This document shows, piece by piece, positions 19,101 to 28,125 of a DNA stretch of 64,000 nt. Numbering within the stretch: position 1 is the stretch's first letter; every line of letters starts with the position of its first letter. A program made the position numbers and the translations under genes. The notes under the pieces are model-generated. The model ran no database searches and was not told the DNA's origin. It saw nothing but the letters and a program-made list of their open reading frames with translations. Source of the DNA: Microvirga rosea (GTDB lineage: Bacteria; Pseudomonadota; Alphaproteobacteria; Rhizobiales; Beijerinckiaceae); the NCBI RefSeq assembly GCF_020595095.1, contig NZ_JAJDOP010000005.1, positions 124,001 to 188,000 on the forward strand, in the 5' to 3' direction.

Positions 19101-20454
19101 CGGAACACTCAAGATCAGCGGGGATCTCCCGTTGTCAGCGACGGGCGACATCGACCTGTCCGTGCAAGGACGCCTCGACCTGAATGTCGCAAACAACTAT
19201 CTGTCCATTTCAGGACGGAGTGTCACCGGTGCCGTTGACATCGATGCACGCGTCACAGGAAGCACGATAAATCCGCTCGTGACGGGAAGTGCCAATCTTT
19301 CCCGCGGCAGCTTCACGGATGCCGAGCAGGGGATTCGGCTGTCCGACATCCGCGGACGTGTAGTAGCCCGGGGAACCGATATCGCGATCGAGCAGATGAC
19401 CGCCTCGACTCGAAACGGCGGAAGCCTGACGGCGAGCGGCCGCATTCGTATCGATCCTGCGGCAGGCTTTCCTGGTGACATTCGAATTTCAGGATCTCGT
19501 GCTGAACTTGCATCGAATGATATCGTGACGACGACTGCGGATCTTTCGATCTTCCTCTCAGGCCCCTTGGCTCAAAATCCCCGCATCAACGGGGAAATCC
19601 GGATTTTGTCTATGGAGGTCTCAATTCCGGAAAGACTAGCGACCACGATCCGTCCACTTGAAGGCACGAAGCATGTGCGCCCCACGCCGACCGCAGCCGC
19701 AAGACTTGCCCTTGCGGCTCGCGCCAAGGCCAGCACGCGTCGGACGACGCCATTCAACGCGGCGCTTGACCTCACCGTGTCGGCCCCGAGCCGCATCTTC
19801 GTGAGGGGTCGGGGGATCCAGGCTGAGCTCGGAGGCAGTTTGCGCCTGACAGGGACGCTTGCGGACCCCGTCGCGATCGGAGCATTCGACCTACGCAATG
19901 GCCGGTTTACGATCGTGGGAACACGCCTCGATCTGACCCGCGGGCGTCTCACCTTTACAGGCGATCTTACGCCCGAAACTGATTTTGCGGCGGAAACCCG
20001 AGCCGGCGATGTCACCGCACAGGTTTTTGTCACCGGCTCGGCCCGCGAGCCCCGCTTCGCCTTCTCATCCGATCCTGCTTTGCCGCAAGATGAGGTTCTC
20101 TCGCGCATTCTCTTCTCGAAAGCATCAGGTGGCCTCTCAGTCGGGCAGGCCGTCCAGTTGGCGCAGGTTGCCGCACAATTTGCCGGCGGTGGCGGCGACG
20201 ATGTCTTCGAGACCCTTCGCCGCTCGCTCGGCGTGGAGGGCCTCGACCTCTCGTTCGGGGCGGACGGCGGACCCACTATCGGCATTTCCAAGGCCCTCAG
20301 CGATCGGATCAGCGTGGGCGTCCGAGCCGGCGCGTCCGCCGAGCAAAGCGGCGTGAGCGTTGACATCGATGTCACACGGCGCATCCGTGTTCAGGGAGAA
20401 GTGGGGGCGAATGGCAACACCTCGGTCGGCATCGGAGCGGAGTGGGAATACTGA
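16162..20454 (+). CDS. tamB: TamB-like inner-membrane-anchored translocation/assembly protein
   Basis: Bridge protein of the TamA-TamB system, thought to form a long hydrophobic beta-taco that carries lipid between membranes. 1430 residues: one N-terminal membrane anchor (about 5-25), a very long low-cysteine beta-rich periplasmic region full of G/S/T/A/D/L, and the conserved C-terminal TamB (DUF490) domain (about 1080-1430) ending in GIGAEWEY. The ATG overlaps the TGA of tamA by one base, a translational coupling seen in most tamAB pairs. Length is typical for alphaproteobacterial TamB. Confidence 0.95.
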   Translation: MMVMRRLLIPTVLLLAGVILLALAPSSRSDEADRGFLSGLISRALSTPTTRVSIGAVEGALSSDATIRNITIADRDGVWLRLDSARLVWRRLALLSRRLEIDRLEIGQLEVLRRPLPSEEPVPDADQPLLPEPPVRIQIQDFALRELSLGQQLLGVPARLTATGSASLGNPSEGLNLRFDARRLDAPGQLIARLLYATENLQLTLSLDEPAGGVLARAANIPGLPPVKLDLAGSGTLDAFNAQLTFDAGPSIGARGQASLRRTGAARLLDIDTKATIEGLLPSPVAPIFAGTTELRAQTSFGDDGTVDISGLSVVSQTARLDASGRVTKDSNVDLSVSARAVPTTEGKTVAGRAEIRKLAFDGKVVGPLASPQVEGKLDAEDARLPAGHLAKLSATFSAKPDGSLSEKTTRIALTADAAASGVTLTDEALAKAVGSEFKLTLRGSAAREGATDVDTARLTTQTVEAIYTGQVGTQNAAGKLSLKAPDLSRFADAASLALKGELNLTASTGGLLSRGPLVAVVDGAATRFATGLSTLDKLVGNRVTLSGGVQTLPNGGLGFRELAVNGHYLNIGLSGDAAPEKVTVSASARLPDLSQADSRLAGRAEIAAQLTGSLAQLNAQANVQLHNATALGRPVSRLSLDAAIKDLTGNPETEAKLSGVIDGKTVEGALHLTRIAEGGWILAPLDLKIGTATIAGQLSLSSNNLAAGRLMIDARNLDDLSPLVLTRLSGDVAATLVLNADGNRQGANLDATGSRLRLPNISIDRFEAKLSTEDLYGKPVIDGSLNVDRAVLSGQEVSQIRFLARGSKSASDITLTAQAYNFDLSTTARLVPDTPVRLELSTLTARRDRRQISLVQPSVLVFVDDAVDVRRLSLAVDRGSLTLNGRVGSNLDLALDARSVPLSAASIFSPGLNISGILDGGAQVRGPLSRPDGNWRLQISDLATPQTRSFGLPATDVAANGQLRNGRTSLAASVRAGSAGTLKISGDLPLSATGDIDLSVQGRLDLNVANNYLSISGRSVTGAVDIDARVTGSTINPLVTGSANLSRGSFTDAEQGIRLSDIRGRVVARGTDIAIEQMTASTRNGGSLTASGRIRIDPAAGFPGDIRISGSRAELASNDIVTTTADLSIFLSGPLAQNPRINGEIRILSMEVSIPERLATTIRPLEGTKHVRPTPTAAARLALAARAKASTRRTTPFNAALDLTVSAPSRIFVRGRGIQAELGGSLRLTGTLADPVAIGAFDLRNGRFTIVGTRLDLTRGRLTFTGDLTPETDFAAETRAGDVTAQVFVTGSAREPRFAFSSDPALPQDEVLSRILFSKASGGLSVGQAVQLAQVAAQFAGGGGDDVFETLRRSLGVEGLDLSFGADGGPTIGISKALSDRISVGVRAGASAEQSGVSVDIDVTRRIRVQGEVGANGNTSVGIGAEWEY

Positions 20455-20575
20455 CCAAGCATGCCACCTAGAAGGCAGGTGTGGTTGCGATCAAGGCCTG
20501 CATCTGGTTGAAAGGGGGCCAGGAATGCATTCTGAGCATTTCTGCCGCCGAACAAAAAGAGGCTAAAGAAACGTC

Positions 20576-21466
20576 GTGGATTGGGACAAGATCAGGCTGT
20601 TCTACGAGGTCGCTGAAGCGGGGAGCTTCACGCGTGCCGGAGAGCATCTCGGCCTCAACCAGTCATCGGTTAGCCGCCAGATCAGCGCCCTTGAGCAGGA
20701 ACTTAAGGTCCCGCTCTTCCACCGCCATGCGCGGGGCCTCTTGCTGACCGAACAGGGGGATGTGCTCTTTCAGGCCGCCCAGGAAATGTTGTTGCGTCTG
20801 GAAACCACCCGCAGCAGGCTGACGGAAACCAGCGAACTACCGGCAGGAAATCTCAAGGTTACCGCCACGGTTGGTCTCGGGGCGATATGGTTGGCCCAAA
20901 GGGTTTCGGAATTCATCGAGCTCTATCCGGACGTTCATATCCAGCTCATCGTGACCAACGAAGAACTCGATCTCGCGATGCGAGAAGCGGATGTCGCCAT
21001 TCGCCTGAGACGGCCTGCGCAACCCGATCTTATCCAGCGACGCCTGTTTACGGTACATTATCACGCCTACGCATCGGTGGCTTATCTTGAGCGTTTTGGC
21101 GAGCCGAAGACCCCCGAAGACCTCGACAATCATCGGATCCTGTGTCTGGGCGGCAACCAGCCACCTTTCGTGCTTGCCGTCCATCAACTCGCGATCCTTG
21201 GAAGAGACACGAAGGATCCACGCCCAAGGCATTTGGTCGTCAACGACAGCCTTGCCCTCAGGCACGCGATCGAGTTCGGGGCCGGAATCGGCATGGCGCC
21301 AGCCTATGCCATGGAGGGAAAGCCGAACGTCGTTCAGATCCTGCGTGATATCGAGATGCCGTCTTTGGATACCTACCTGGTTTATCCGGAAGAAATGCGG
21401 TCGGTCGCCCGGGTGCAGGTCTTCCGCGATTTCCTTGTTTCAAAAGCACAAGGCTGGGCTTTTTAA
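20576..21466 (+). CDS. LysR-family transcriptional regulator
   Basis: 296 residues from a GTG start at 20576. Winged helix-turn-helix at about 1-60 (AGSFTRAGEHLGLNQSSVSR is canonical) and a PBP2-type effector domain from about 90. The overall style is of the GcvA/CrgA-like group. It follows tamB by 121 bases on the same strand and converges on the Nramp-like gene. No adjacent divergent target gene is present, so its regulon cannot be guessed. A short CACCT-N7-AGGTG dyad (20465-20481) lies upstream and could be a binding site; weak. Confidence 0.9.
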   Translation: MDWDKIRLFYEVAEAGSFTRAGEHLGLNQSSVSRQISALEQELKVPLFHRHARGLLLTEQGDVLFQAAQEMLLRLETTRSRLTETSELPAGNLKVTATVGLGAIWLAQRVSEFIELYPDVHIQLIVTNEELDLAMREADVAIRLRRPAQPDLIQRRLFTVHYHAYASVAYLERFGEPKTPEDLDNHRILCLGGNQPPFVLAVHQLAILGRDTKDPRPRHLVVNDSLALRHAIEFGAGIGMAPAYAMEGKPNVVQILRDIEMPSLDTYLVYPEEMRSVARVQVFRDFLVSKAQGWAF

Positions 21467-21521
21467 GGATCCCGAAGACGGACAAAGAAACAGGGTCTCG
21501 GTCACGCTCTTCAGATGGACC

Positions 21522-21540
21522 TCTTGATGAAACATCAAGA
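21522..21540. terminator. Hairpin between convergent LysR and Nramp-like genes
   Basis: TCTTGATG-AAA-CATCAAGA is a perfect 8-bp stem with a 3-base loop, placed in the 100-base gap between two convergent genes. No long T-run follows on either strand. Probable bidirectional transcript end. Confidence 0.45.
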
Positions 21541-21566
21541 AGAACGAGCCTTGAACCGGGCCCACT

Positions 21567-22871
21567 TTAGAATGAGGTAACGACCATCCCGGCAACCGCG
21601 AGCATCATGACGAAGGTCGAGAACCATCCCCATCGACCGAGCCAACCTCTCACGGCGAACTGGCCCATAATATCGGTCCGTGACGCAACCAGCATCATCG
21701 TCACCATCACGGGAACAGCGATGATGCCGTTAAGAACTGCGCTCCAAAACAATGCCCTGATGGGATTGATCGCGGTGAAGTTCAACGCCATCCCGACCAG
21801 CGTTGCCAGGGCGACTGTCCCGTAGAAAGCCTTTGCCTCCTGCCACCGGCGGGAAAAGCCGATCGGCCAACGTCGTGCTTCGCCGATCGCATAGGCGGCC
21901 GATCCCGCCAGCACCGGAACCGCCAGGAGACCCGTGCCGACGATTCCAATCGTAAAGACCCAGAAAGCGAAACGGCCCGCAATCGGCTCCAGGGCCTCGG
22001 CGGCCTGGGCCGATGTCTCGATGCTGAAGATGCCGCGTGAATGAAGAGTGGCAGCCGTTGTCACCAGAATCGCCAAGGCCACCAGATTGGATAGGGCCAT
22101 TCCGACGATCGTGTCGACCTCGATGCGATGCAGCGCTGCCCTACCCTGCTCGGGTGCATCGATCAGGTCTTTCCGTTTTGGGTAAGCCGCGAGATCCTCG
22201 ACTTCCTCTGCCGATTGCCAAAAGAACAGATATGGACTGATCGTCGTACCCAGAACGGCGACGATGGTGGTCAGGAAATCCGTTCGCCAGATGATCTGAG
22301 GCACGATCAGGTCGAAAGCCAGTCGGCTCCAATCCACATGAATGGCGATAAGAGTGGCGAAATACGAAAAGAGCGCCAATGTGAGCCACTTCAGGACCAT
22401 GACATAGCGCGCATACTGCATGAACACCTGCATGTAGATGCACACGCCCGCAAAGATGAGGATATAGGCCGGCTTCGGACCGGGCAGCAACAGGTTGGCC
22501 GCATCCGCCATGGCGCCCAGGTCAGCACCCAGGTTGATGGTGTTGGCGACAAGCAGCAGCATGACGATGGTCTGGAGCAGCCAGTTCGGATAGTGCTGTC
22601 GCAAAACTCCGGCAATGCCATGACCTGTCGTCCGGCCAATACGTGCGCTGATCATCTGCGCCGCCGTCATGAGCGGAAAGCTAAAGAGCATCATCCAGGA
22701 CAAGCCGTAGCCGAACTGCGCGCCCGCCTGGCTGTATGTCGCGATCCCGCTGGGATCGTCGTCGGAGGCGCCGGTGATGAGTCCCGGCCCAAGCACCTTG
22801 AGAATCCGAGGCTTGCTGGGAGAAACGGCCGGACTCAATCCTTCTGGATCGATATTTTCTTCAGAAGCCAT
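21567..22871 (-). CDS. Nramp-related divalent metal transporter with DPSG motif
   Basis: Inner-membrane transporter of the LeuT fold, 434 residues, about 11 hydrophobic helices. The first helix carries DDDPSGIATYSQ instead of the Nramp DPGN, and the sixth carries GTTISPYLFFWQ, lacking the Met of the MPH motif that makes canonical Nramp select Mn2+/Fe2+. This pattern marks a distinct Nramp-related branch common in proteobacteria, some relatives of which move Mg2+ or Mn2+. Substrate here is unknown. The N-terminal 35 residues are polar and cytosolic. It stands alone between a convergent LysR gene and the NRPS-like gene, with about 130 bases to the latter. Confidence 0.85.
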   Translation of the reverse strand: MASEENIDPEGLSPAVSPSKPRILKVLGPGLITGASDDDPSGIATYSQAGAQFGYGLSWMMLFSFPLMTAAQMISARIGRTTGHGIAGVLRQHYPNWLLQTIVMLLLVANTINLGADLGAMADAANLLLPGPKPAYILIFAGVCIYMQVFMQYARYVMVLKWLTLALFSYFATLIAIHVDWSRLAFDLIVPQIIWRTDFLTTIVAVLGTTISPYLFFWQSAEEVEDLAAYPKRKDLIDAPEQGRAALHRIEVDTIVGMALSNLVALAILVTTAATLHSRGIFSIETSAQAAEALEPIAGRFAFWVFTIGIVGTGLLAVPVLAGSAAYAIGEARRWPIGFSRRWQEAKAFYGTVALATLVGMALNFTAINPIRALFWSAVLNGIIAVPVMVTMMLVASRTDIMGQFAVRGWLGRWGWFSTFVMMLAVAGMVVTSF

Positions 22872-22999
22872 TGCAGGCGAACCCCAGGCCGCCGGAACAG
22901 GTTAGCCGCATCGGCTCGGCATGAAAATAGCCGAGCCAATGCCCGGGCTCCGTTTCACGAGAGGCCGTTGTATCTCTCCATGCGCCCGCCGGAAGAGCG

Positions 23000-25900
23000 T
23001 CAGGCAATCTCTTTTTCAACGACCGCGCTTCTGCTGTCGGCTCCGCGGGCCAGCACTTGCGCCGGAGACCCGCACCACTCACCGCCAGCCGGAATGGACT
23101 CGCCCTTCATGACAAGCGTGAGCGGACCAAGCTTTGAAAAGTCTCCAAGCTGCGTGTCATAAAGAACGGTGGAGCCTGAGCCGACCGTGACGCCCTCTCC
23201 CACCTGAACGCAACCGACCTTCATGAGGCGATCTTCATAGAGGTGTGTCTGAAGGCACGCATTGGCATTGATCGTCGAGTAACTACCGATCGTCACGCAA
23301 TCGAACTCGGTAATGTCGGTCGTATCCATGTAAATGCCCTTGCCGGTCTTTGTCCCAAAGAGGCGAAGAGCCCAAGGGAGGAACGGCGTTCCACGGAAAT
23401 GATCGAGGATGCCTTTTCCGGCCATGCCCCAATACATGACCGCGACAGCCTCCGTGCGCAGGGCCCACCAAGACCACATGGGGCGCATCGTGGGCTTGTA
23501 CACGCCCATCAACAGCCACTTGTACGCGGCAGCCGTCAGGAGCTGACCGACGGCGATCACGACGCTGGCAACCACGCAGAGAATGAAAGCCGTGCCCCAC
23601 TGCCCCTGAATGACCGATGGCGCAAGAACCTCCATCGCCATGGTGGCAAAGGTGATGAACAGAGCCGTCGGCAAGGTTATGTTGAAACCCTCGAACAGCG
23701 CCCGGATGATCTTGAGGCGTTTCGGCGGCTCGTAAGTGTCGGTGACGGACGCGTTGAACCGTTGTCTGACCGGAAGTTGAATCGGCGGAGATCCGAACCA
23801 CGTCTCGTCCGCCCCCACGTTGCCCCCCTCCGGCGGCTTTGACTTCACGCCGATCAGCGCACCGTTGGCGATGGCATAGCCCGGAGGAACCACCGCGTCA
23901 TTCCCGATGAACACGCGCGATCCCGTCTTGACCGTTCCAAGGGTCATCCACCCGCGGCGCATCTCTTCATCTCCGAGCACCACGTCATCGGCAATGAAGT
24001 TCTGATCTCCGAGGTCGATCAGATCGAAACGCCCCGCAAGGTTTGTGGAAATCTCGGAGCCTTTTCCGATCTTTGCCCCCATGAGGCGATACCATGCGCG
24101 CATGTAGACCGTCGCAAACAGGGACGACAGGACATCGAGCATGACTTCGGTCGCCAAGCCGACGACCCACTTACGCGCATAAAGACCGCTGTAGACGGAA
24201 TAAACTCCGGCCTGCAACCGCGGAAGCACGATCCAACGAATGGCGGCGATCAGCAGCACGGTCGCGAAGATCATGATCGCGGCCGCTGGCATTGCCAGAA
24301 ACGGCATATAGTAGAGATAGTGGATACCGATGATCGGGTTGATGATGGCATCGACCTTCTCCATCAGGTGGAAGGCCGGGACGATCGGCACGAGTGCGAT
24401 CGGAGGCGCAATCACCAGCATGGCAATGAAGAAAGCAGCCAGGGACAAGCGACGTGCCTTGCTGGCTTCAGCAGGCTTCGGGAGATGAGCAGGGTCGAGA
24501 TCCGCCACCTTCTTGCCTGGAGATCCGCGCCATGCCTCCCAGGCACCGACGCGGGTGCCGGAGGTGAGTGCCGACAGATCCGCGAGCTCCGCGCCCTCAC
24601 CGATGACGACATCATTTTCGATCACGCAGGATGAGCCGATGGAAACATCCTGGCCGATCTCCACGGGACCGATGATGAGCTCATGACCCACGACGCGAGC
24701 ATTGGAGATCGTCACCTTTCCACCGACGCTTGCGTGATCACCGATGGTGAGAAGGTCGACCGCTCCGGCGTCGATCTCCGCGATCAGCGCATCTTTGCCG
24801 ATCTTGGCGCCGAGGAGACGCAGATAGATCCGAATGGCAGGTGACCCCTGGAACCATTTCATGTGGACCAGGCTCAGGAGACGCTGAACGAGCCACAGGC
24901 GGTAATAATACACACCCCACAACGGGTACCGGCCGGGCTTGACGCGGCCGATGATGAGCCACTTGCCGGCGATTGCCAGAAATGTCGTGACGACGTTCAC
25001 CATCATATAGGCAGCGAAGATCAAGCTCGTATCAAGGAAGAACGATGCATCGTCACCGGTAATGAGAGAATAGCTGATGAAGATGCACAACCAGGGTGCC
25101 GACATCAGTGTGAGAAGGAACGGAAGAGCTGCGGCCTGTGCCATTCCGCAGAGGATTCGTCGGAGCAGCGGCGGCGGCGGCTCGAACCCTGCTACGGCAG
25201 CGCCCGCCTTCTCATCGGAAAGGCGCAGGTCGAGCCGTGCCGCGATCTCGCGCAGAGATCGGCCGGTATAAATGTCCTGCAGGGTGATCGAGGACAGCCG
25301 CGCGTTCTCTCGCACGAACGACACGAACCTTGCCGCGAGCAACGAATGACCGCCGAGGTCGAGGAAGAAATCGGCTTCCATCGGAACGGCCTGATTGGGG
25401 AAAACCCGCTTTGCCGCCGCGAGCAAAGCCTCTTCCGTCGGGGTCGCCGGTTCATCCTGGTCAAGGGCCACGATGGGAGCAGTCAGGGGCAGGACCTTGA
25501 GCGCCTTGCGATCGACCTTCCCGGAGGCCGCAAGGCGCGGCAGATCCGTCACCGTCTCGAAATGCGCCGGCACCATGTAGGGTGGGAGGCGCTCATGGAG
25601 CGCCAGACGCAGCTGCGTCGGATCAGGATCGATCCCGCGCTGAGGCAAGAGGAAGGCAACGAGGCGATCCAGACCATCGTCCTCTCGCAGGACTACAGCG
25701 GCCTGTGAGATGCCCGGAAAGCTCGTCAGAACGCTTTCGATCTCCCCAAGCTCGACTCGGAACCCGCGAATCTTCACCTGGTCGTCGATACGGCCCTGGA
25801 AGACGATACGCCCGTTTTCATCGATGCTGACCGCATCGCCAGACCGGTAGAGAACCGGATCGGACCCATCTGACGGGAACGGGTTGGCAATGAACTTTTC

Positions 25901-27007
25901 CGCCGTCAAATCGGCCCGGCCGACATAGCCTGTTGCGATGCCGGGACCACCGATCAGGAGTTCTCCCTGAGTGCCTGTCGGCACGAGCGACATCGTCTCG
26001 TCGACGACATAGCAGGTATAGTTCGGGATCGGCTGGCCGATGGTTACCGGATCGCCGGGCTTCAGTTCGGCCATGCTGGCCACGACGGTGGCCTCGGTCG
26101 GCCCATAGCTATTGAAGAGACGCCGGCCATTTACGGCAAAGCGCGACACCAGAGCCGGCGGGCAAGCCTCGCCCCCGAGGATCACCAGACGGAGCGAGGG
26201 AAGATCATCGCCGAGCATGGCGAGCAGGGTCGGAACGGTGTCGATAACGGAAACCCCGGCCTCCCGCATGGCTCGGGCAAGAGCCTCCGTGTCGCTCAGC
26301 AGTTCCTGACGTGCGACCCAGAGGCATGCCCCGGCAAGGTAGGGAACCCAAATCTCTTCCATCGAGAGATCGAAGGCGGCCGAACATCCCTGAAAAACGA
26401 TATCGTTCCCATGGATGCCGTAGAGCGCATTCGCAGCCCGCAAAAAGTGACAAATGTTCCGGTGCGTGATGGTGATGCCCTTGGGCTTCCCGGTCGATCC
26501 GGAAGTATAGATCACGTAGGCCGGGTGATCGGCCGTCAGTCCGGAGGCGCGAACCTCTGTTACCGGTGCCGCGGCCTTCGCGCTCAGCGCCTTGGACGTA
26601 TGGACCGGAATCCCGAGGGACTTGACCCGCTCTTGCCAGCCCTCGAGGACGAGGATCCCTTTGGCTCCGACATCCTGAAGACAGGCGCCAATGCGCTCCA
26701 CCGGAGCCTCGGCGTCGAAGGGGAGCCACGCAGCCCCCGCCATGGTGATGGCGATCTGCGCGGTCAAGAGATCGGACCCGCGCGGGAACCAGAGGCCCAG
26801 AACATCTCCAGGCCCGATCCCAGCTGCAACGAGGCCTCCGGCGATTGCACCGGCTCGTTCGTGCAAAGCCCGATAGGTCAGCCGGATATCACCGTCGACG
26901 ATAGCAAGCTGCTCGGGCGAGCTTTGAACGGTCGCCTCGAAAATTTCGGCGAGGACCTCGTCGCGCAGGAATTCGGGACGAGCTGAGCCGCGAAGGAGAT
27001 TGGACAT
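23000..27007 (-). CDS. Pls/PosA-family NRPS-like synthetase (A-PCP-membrane-hexapeptide)
   Basis: Single-module, membrane-embedded enzyme related to the poly-lysine synthetase family. 1335 residues. Adenylation domain 1-510 with intact core motifs: YTSGSTGKPKG at 167-177, FDLSMEEIW, YGPTE at 301-305, YRSGD at 387-391, ASGKVDRKAL at 494-503. Carrier domain at about 525-595 with the phosphopantetheine Ser in LGGHSLLAAR (S555). The rest has several membrane segments alternating with two or three left-handed beta-helix hexapeptide stretches (IGKDALIAEIDAG, VVIGEGAELADL, GKGSEISTNLAGRF, VGEGVTVGSGS). No condensation or thioesterase domain. The phosphopantetheinyl transferase gene lies 18 bases upstream in the same operon. 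Product unknown: amino acid homopolymer or peptide tag. Confidence 0.88.
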   Translation of the reverse strand: MSNLLRGSARPEFLRDEVLAEIFEATVQSSPEQLAIVDGDIRLTYRALHERAGAIAGGLVAAGIGPGDVLGLWFPRGSDLLTAQIAITMAGAAWLPFDAEAPVERIGACLQDVGAKGILVLEGWQERVKSLGIPVHTSKALSAKAAAPVTEVRASGLTADHPAYVIYTSGSTGKPKGITITHRNICHFLRAANALYGIHGNDIVFQGCSAAFDLSMEEIWVPYLAGACLWVARQELLSDTEALARAMREAGVSVIDTVPTLLAMLGDDLPSLRLVILGGEACPPALVSRFAVNGRRLFNSYGPTEATVVASMAELKPGDPVTIGQPIPNYTCYVVDETMSLVPTGTQGELLIGGPGIATGYVGRADLTAEKFIANPFPSDGSDPVLYRSGDAVSIDENGRIVFQGRIDDQVKIRGFRVELGEIESVLTSFPGISQAAVVLREDDGLDRLVAFLLPQRGIDPDPTQLRLALHERLPPYMVPAHFETVTDLPRLAASGKVDRKALKVLPLTAPIVALDQDEPATPTEEALLAAAKRVFPNQAVPMEADFFLDLGGHSLLAARFVSFVRENARLSSITLQDIYTGRSLREIAARLDLRLSDEKAGAAVAGFEPPPPLLRRILCGMAQAAALPFLLTLMSAPWLCIFISYSLITGDDASFFLDTSLIFAAYMMVNVVTTFLAIAGKWLIIGRVKPGRYPLWGVYYYRLWLVQRLLSLVHMKWFQGSPAIRIYLRLLGAKIGKDALIAEIDAGAVDLLTIGDHASVGGKVTISNARVVGHELIIGPVEIGQDVSIGSSCVIENDVVIGEGAELADLSALTSGTRVGAWEAWRGSPGKKVADLDPAHLPKPAEASKARRLSLAAFFIAMLVIAPPIALVPIVPAFHLMEKVDAIINPIIGIHYLYYMPFLAMPAAAIMIFATVLLIAAIRWIVLPRLQAGVYSVYSGLYARKWVVGLATEVMLDVLSSLFATVYMRAWYRLMGAKIGKGSEISTNLAGRFDLIDLGDQNFIADDVVLGDEEMRRGWMTLGTVKTGSRVFIGNDAVVPPGYAIANGALIGVKSKPPEGGNVGADETWFGSPPIQLPVRQRFNASVTDTYEPPKRLKIIRALFEGFNITLPTALFITFATMAMEVLAPSVIQGQWGTAFILCVVASVVIAVGQLLTAAAYKWLLMGVYKPTMRPMWSWWALRTEAVAVMYWGMAGKGILDHFRGTPFLPWALRLFGTKTGKGIYMDTTDITEFDCVTIGSYSTINANACLQTHLYEDRLMKVGCVQVGEGVTVGSGSTVLYDTQLGDFSKLGPLTLVMKGESIPAGGEWCGSPAQVLARGADSRSAVVEKEIA

Positions 27008-27025
27008 GGAAGTATGTTTCGGTTC

Positions 27026-27784
27026 TTAAAGATGAAAATCAAGAAAGGATGGAGATCGCTGCTCAACCCTCGCCTGGATATTGGGACCGGGGGGACCATG
27101 CCAGCATTCGGGGGAGACGGTGATTTGCGAGGCCGGAACCGGCTCATAGGTCGCCAGGGAAAGCACGTGCGTGTCACCGAGCCGAACCTGCCGAACAAAC
27201 GCGTCGTGGAAGGGAGCCCTCGCGGCCCTTGACGGACTGACGTGAAACAGCCCGTCGCGGCGACGCCGAACCGCCATATGGCCCGGGTCGGTCATGACCT
27301 CGCCGGTGAGCTTCAGGGCGGCTTCCTTGATCGACCAGAGCATTGTCTCGGCCTGTTCGCGCCGCCGGTCCAGCAGAGGCAGCACACCCTCGTCTTCCGC
27401 GGCGACCGCCATGGGAACCCGATGGACCTGGGCTCCCGTGGCAGCCACAGCTTCAACATCAAGCCCGACATCCCTCGACGAGGATACGGCTACCGCAATC
27501 CAATCGGCCGTATGACTCATATTGAAAAACGGCCCACCCGGGCAGATGGGTTTGCCGTTCGCCGAAACGGAGAGCCTAAGTTCCTCCGGGTCGCACCCGG
27601 CTTCTTGCGCCAGGACATGGCGGAGGAACCCGTGGGCCAGCTGATATGAGAGACGATCCAGCTGTCGGCCGAAACGTTCAGCTCTCTTCCGTTCTGTGGC
27701 TCCCGCGACGTCGAACGCTGCCAGATACGCGGATTGCGCCTGTGCCGACACTGTCGCAAGAGCAAGGGTGGAGAGCAGGATCAT
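27026..27784 (-). CDS. 4'-phosphopantetheinyl transferase (Sfp type)
   Basis: Transfers phosphopantetheine from CoA to the carrier-domain Ser, here most likely of the adjacent synthetase. About 252 residues from ATG 27784. Sfp-family motifs are present: GKP, FFNMSHT, GLDVEAV (the Mg-binding D and E) and WSIKEAALK. A GTG at 27823 in the same frame would add 13 residues, and no convincing Shine-Dalgarno decides between them. First gene of a two-gene minus-strand operon with the NRPS-like gene. Confidence 0.88.
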   Translation of the reverse strand: MILLSTLALATVSAQAQSAYLAAFDVAGATERKRAERFGRQLDRLSYQLAHGFLRHVLAQEAGCDPEELRLSVSANGKPICPGGPFFNMSHTADWIAVAVSSSRDVGLDVEAVAATGAQVHRVPMAVAAEDEGVLPLLDRRREQAETMLWSIKEAALKLTGEVMTDPGHMAVRRRRDGLFHVSPSRAARAPFHDAFVRQVRLGDTHVLSLATYEPVPASQITVSPECWHGPPGPNIQARVEQRSPSFLDFHL

Positions 27785-27855
27785 GACCGGAGACGCCACT
27801 TCCTCAACGATATATGGAAGCACACTGAACCTAGACCTATCATCATGAAGGAGCG

Positions 27856-28125
27856 ATGAACATAACCCGCGACAAAAGACCTGACCGAAGCAACGGCAGT
27901 TCCAAAGTCACTAAGCCGAAGATTTTCCGAAGCTCTTATCAGATCTCGATCTTCTTTGCTAAAGACCTGTGCGAGAATGACGCAGCTGGAACCCCTGTCG
28001 GTGACACGGCGCACCTGAAGCACGTTTCGGCCTGGGTCATGAGGCCAAGCTTCCAGGCCCATCCGCCGCTAACACGGCCCGATGGGTTTTCTGAGCCCAC
28101 AGAGGCTGTTAAAGCACCCCGATGA
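27856..28125 (+). CDS. Doubtful small ORF upstream of trhO
   Basis: 89 codons with a well-placed AAGGAG in front of the ATG and an ATGA overlap with trhO (start 28122), the arrangement of a real coupled gene. The product is polar, rich in S, P, K and R, with no domain I recognise. Third-position GC (about 60 percent by eye) is lower than in the neighbours. It may be just the trhO leader. Otherwise the roughly 300 bases between the transferase gene and trhO show nothing I can name. Confidence 0.2.
   Translation: MNITRDKRPDRSNGSSKVTKPKIFRSSYQISIFFAKDLCENDAAGTPVGDTAHLKHVSAWVMRPSFQAHPPLTRPDGFSEPTEAVKAPR

Noticed and set aside
20464-20484. Dyad CCACCT...AGGTGTGG after tamB as a terminator
   Set aside because: Short stem, no T-run; may be a LysR site or chance.
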